Assembly (NCBI GenBank): GCA_905221605.1 | Contig: CAJNDS010001802.1 | Span: 126,001 to 182,500, forward strand | Direction: 5' to 3' | DNA: 56,500 nt | Source of the DNA: Symbiodinium natans | Taxonomy: Eukaryota > Sar > Dinophyceae > Suessiales > Symbiodiniaceae | In this document: in pieces, positions 54,301 to 56,500 of the stretch | Layout of the letters: each line of letters starts with the position of its first letter | Numbering within the stretch: the stretch's first letter is position 1 | The notes under the pieces: generated by a model | Databases searched by the model: none | Seen by the model: only the letters and a program-made list of their open reading frames with translations | What the model was told of the DNA's origin: nothing | Position numbers and translations under genes: made by a program

Positions 54301-56500
54301 CTAAACCCTAAATCCTAAACCCCAACATGTTCCGACAAGCACTGAGTCGAGTTGAAGCTCGACCTTTAGCACCCAACCAGCCCGTCCCGCCATCGCCGTC
54401 TCAGGCGAGCAATGGGCAGGTAGCGACGAAGCTGCGTCTTCTCTGGCACTTAGCTGCTTAAGCTACTTGCAGTAATGACTCCGGCGAGCTCGTGTGTGTG
54501 TGTGTTTCCCCGAAACCTGCTGTTGTGGCTTGGGGAGTTGTTGAGGAAGTGCTGGTGCTTCTTCGAGCTGCTGCTGTCTGACTGGACTATACTGACCACA
54601 ACCCAAAACCATAGCGACGTGCTTGCCCCGACATTTGGAGGTTACTTAGGGGCCACTTAGGTATATAGGGACGATCTAAGGTCTATATAGGAGTCATTTA
54701 GGGGAATCAGATTCAGGGTCCCTTCAACTCCTGCTTTGGGCCGGGAAGCTGCCGTCGGCGCTGCATGTTTCATGGGCTGGTTGGTTCGTAGGGAGTGGGG
54801 GAATGAGGTACCTGATATAATCCCTAAGACGGTTTTTGCAGGGCCCGAATTCCCTCGCTAACCCACAGAAAGTGGGGTTTGGTTTGCGATCTCAGGTGTT
54901 GTCGGGTTTTCGGGGCCCACGCTCGGCAAGCCGGGCCGAACCCTCAAGAGAGGGCCCAACTAAAACATGTCAAAAACAGCAACACCTCTCCCAAAGCATC
55001 CTCAAGAGCTCACTTGTCCAAACCCTAAACCCTACCTTGAACTCTGAACTCTCAACTCCGGACGTGGCAGCCTGAACATCGAAGCTAAGCCCGCGCATCA
55101 CGCCAGGCTCTCGAGGGTACCTGCACGCCGAAGCCTCGGCTGAGACATGACTTCGGGCTTCCAGGATTTAGGTTGTACACGGTTTTACACTTTAGGGGTT
55201 GGGCTTCAGAAAAGCTGAGGGTTTCAGGTTAAGTTCAGATGGGTCTAGGCGAATTGTGGCCCTGCAAGTCGCCATGAGGTCTTGCTACTTGTCGGATCGT
55301 CCTGACCGGGTACCCAGCACGAAGAGGTGTCGATGCTGAGATGGTGTGGTTGCCTGGCTGGATGAAACTTTTGCCATGTCTGCCACACCCGAATCGCAAG
55401 ACAGGAAGGGGCGGCCCAGACGCCGTAGAGCGTTGGGACCCTGCACATCTTGCCTGCAGGCACACAGCAATGTTTGCCTCCATCTCATCTTCAGTTCGGT
55501 ATGGCCGAAACGGATTGGCCTAGCATCACGGCTTCGGGGTTTTAGGATCTTCGGGTCTCGAGACGGCTGTGACTTGGATCCCAGCCACCAGCGTCGCAGG
55601 CGCCATCGGTCAAGAAGGCGGTCAACTCCTTCCGCGTGCTTTGGTTCATCATGGTTCATCCAGACTCATGAAGTCAGGGGGCGGGGTACAGAGCACGATG
55701 GAGCGCATGAGCCGGCCCTAAAGGGCACAGCGCCAAAATCGTATCTCCACACAGGTCTACAACTTCAGACGGAGCAAAGAGGGCCTACTGAGCCTTCAGC
55801 GCTCGAATCTCAAGGCAATGGCTTCGGAGCCTTGATAGTTGAAGCCACTGAATGTACTTATGTGGGTATTTCGGGCTCTCATCCCGAGCCCCACTCGTTT
55901 CTGCAGGCTGAGGCCCGTACGTAAGTGCTCCAGCTGTGAGCAAACTTCAAGATCAGCCTGGCGTTTCCGAGCAGTTCGGAGCGGCTCTCTGAGTTCATGA
56001 AGGTCCGATGATGTTCGGAAATGTTGGAAGTTAAGGGTCTTGGGAATGCACATGCATGAACAACCCACGCAGTACATTCATCCGACACCAGCCACGATTC
56101 CTGGAACCTCTCCACCTCGTGACATTCTGCCGGTTCCAATCCAACGAGCCTCAGCGGAACAGCGCCAGATCCGCCTGGTGCACTGGAAAGCGCGAAGCGA
56201 CACCCACAGGACAAATCTTCATGGCGTGGGCTCTCTCCTACGTCAGGCAATTCTCTTTCCATTCGTTCGCAATCCTCATGGACGAGCCTGTGCATTCTGC
56301 AAGGGCAAGAGGCGTGTGATCGCAGCGTGTGCATGGCCAAGGCCACAGAAGAGCAGCAAGAAATCAGTCTAGATCTAAAACAAATAAACCAAATCCTGAG
56401 GTGCTCCAAAGCCCTTTTGCGTGGCCTGTTGCAGAGCTTGGCACCTTGGGCAATTGCGCCTGTGCAGGACGCAGCGAGATAACAGCAAATAAATACATGC
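48351..56500. other. Host DNA with scattered telomere-like tracts, no firm gene
   Basis: Telomere-like tracts at 50805-50855 and smaller ones near 53735 and 54300. A T/A microsatellite at about 51838-51885. Minus-strand frames at 49844-50119 (EWDEIARRTDELIANARES) and 53878-54111 (SWCDPRLALTPVQAEES) look possibly coding but match no family I recognise. No RNA gene found. Confidence 0.35.

Noticed and set aside
1-56500. CRISPR arrays, tRNA or rRNA genes
   Set aside because: No regularly spaced repeats with unique spacers, no cloverleaf or rRNA core sequence noticed; a computed tRNA scan was not possible.

Overview
The window is a GC-rich, intron-containing eukaryotic chromosome carrying one complete, AT-rich integrated DNA virus or transposon of about 20.5 kb. 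The host looks like a dinoflagellate, probably of the Symbiodiniaceae type. The reasons are scattered TTTAGGG-like tracts, exons joined across introns with GC or GT donors and short repeats at the junctions, tandem same-strand gene copies, and a Crinkler-like header protein. The host assignment is an inference and the species cannot be named from this sequence.

Layout: 1-3015 is host DNA with no recognisable gene. 3021-23542 is a Polinton-like virus (PLV) with inverted terminal repeats of about 317 bp, flanked on both sides by the same 5-bp target duplication, TAATC. 23548-56500 is host DNA. It holds a multi-exon lipase maturation factor gene (24.55-27.72 kb, minus strand), two tandem copies of an unrecognised multi-exon gene (30.7-33.5 kb), two germin-like cupin genes (34.3 and 36.5 kb), telomere-like repeats and microsatellites, and only weakly supported exons beyond 38 kb.

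The PLV has a virion module at left: A32/FtsK-type packaging ATPase, trimeric fibre with an S74 intramolecular chaperone, double jelly-roll major capsid protein, lipase, and penton/minor capsid protein. Next come three genes of likely virion or regulatory role (a C2HC-finger protein, a coiled-coil protein, and a 422-residue protein with a glycine-rich segment). The replication and integration module at right has a 1319-residue polymerase-helicase fusion and a retroviral-type integrase. Three GIY-YIG nuclease genes are dispersed through the element, one broken by a stop codon. Hairpins sit at the ends of transcription units, and two AT-rich motifs recur upstream of genes, one near virion genes and one near other genes. 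No Ulp1-type maturation protease was seen, which fits a PLV better than a classical Polinton.

The most unusual part is the right 2.1 kb of the element. Inside the terminal repeats but after the last AT-rich viral gene, the composition turns host-like and encodes, on the minus strand, a Crinkler-type ubiquitin-like header, a 33-bp-repeat coiled coil and an HNH-like domain, with one in-frame stop. This looks like captured host effector cargo inside a virus-like element.
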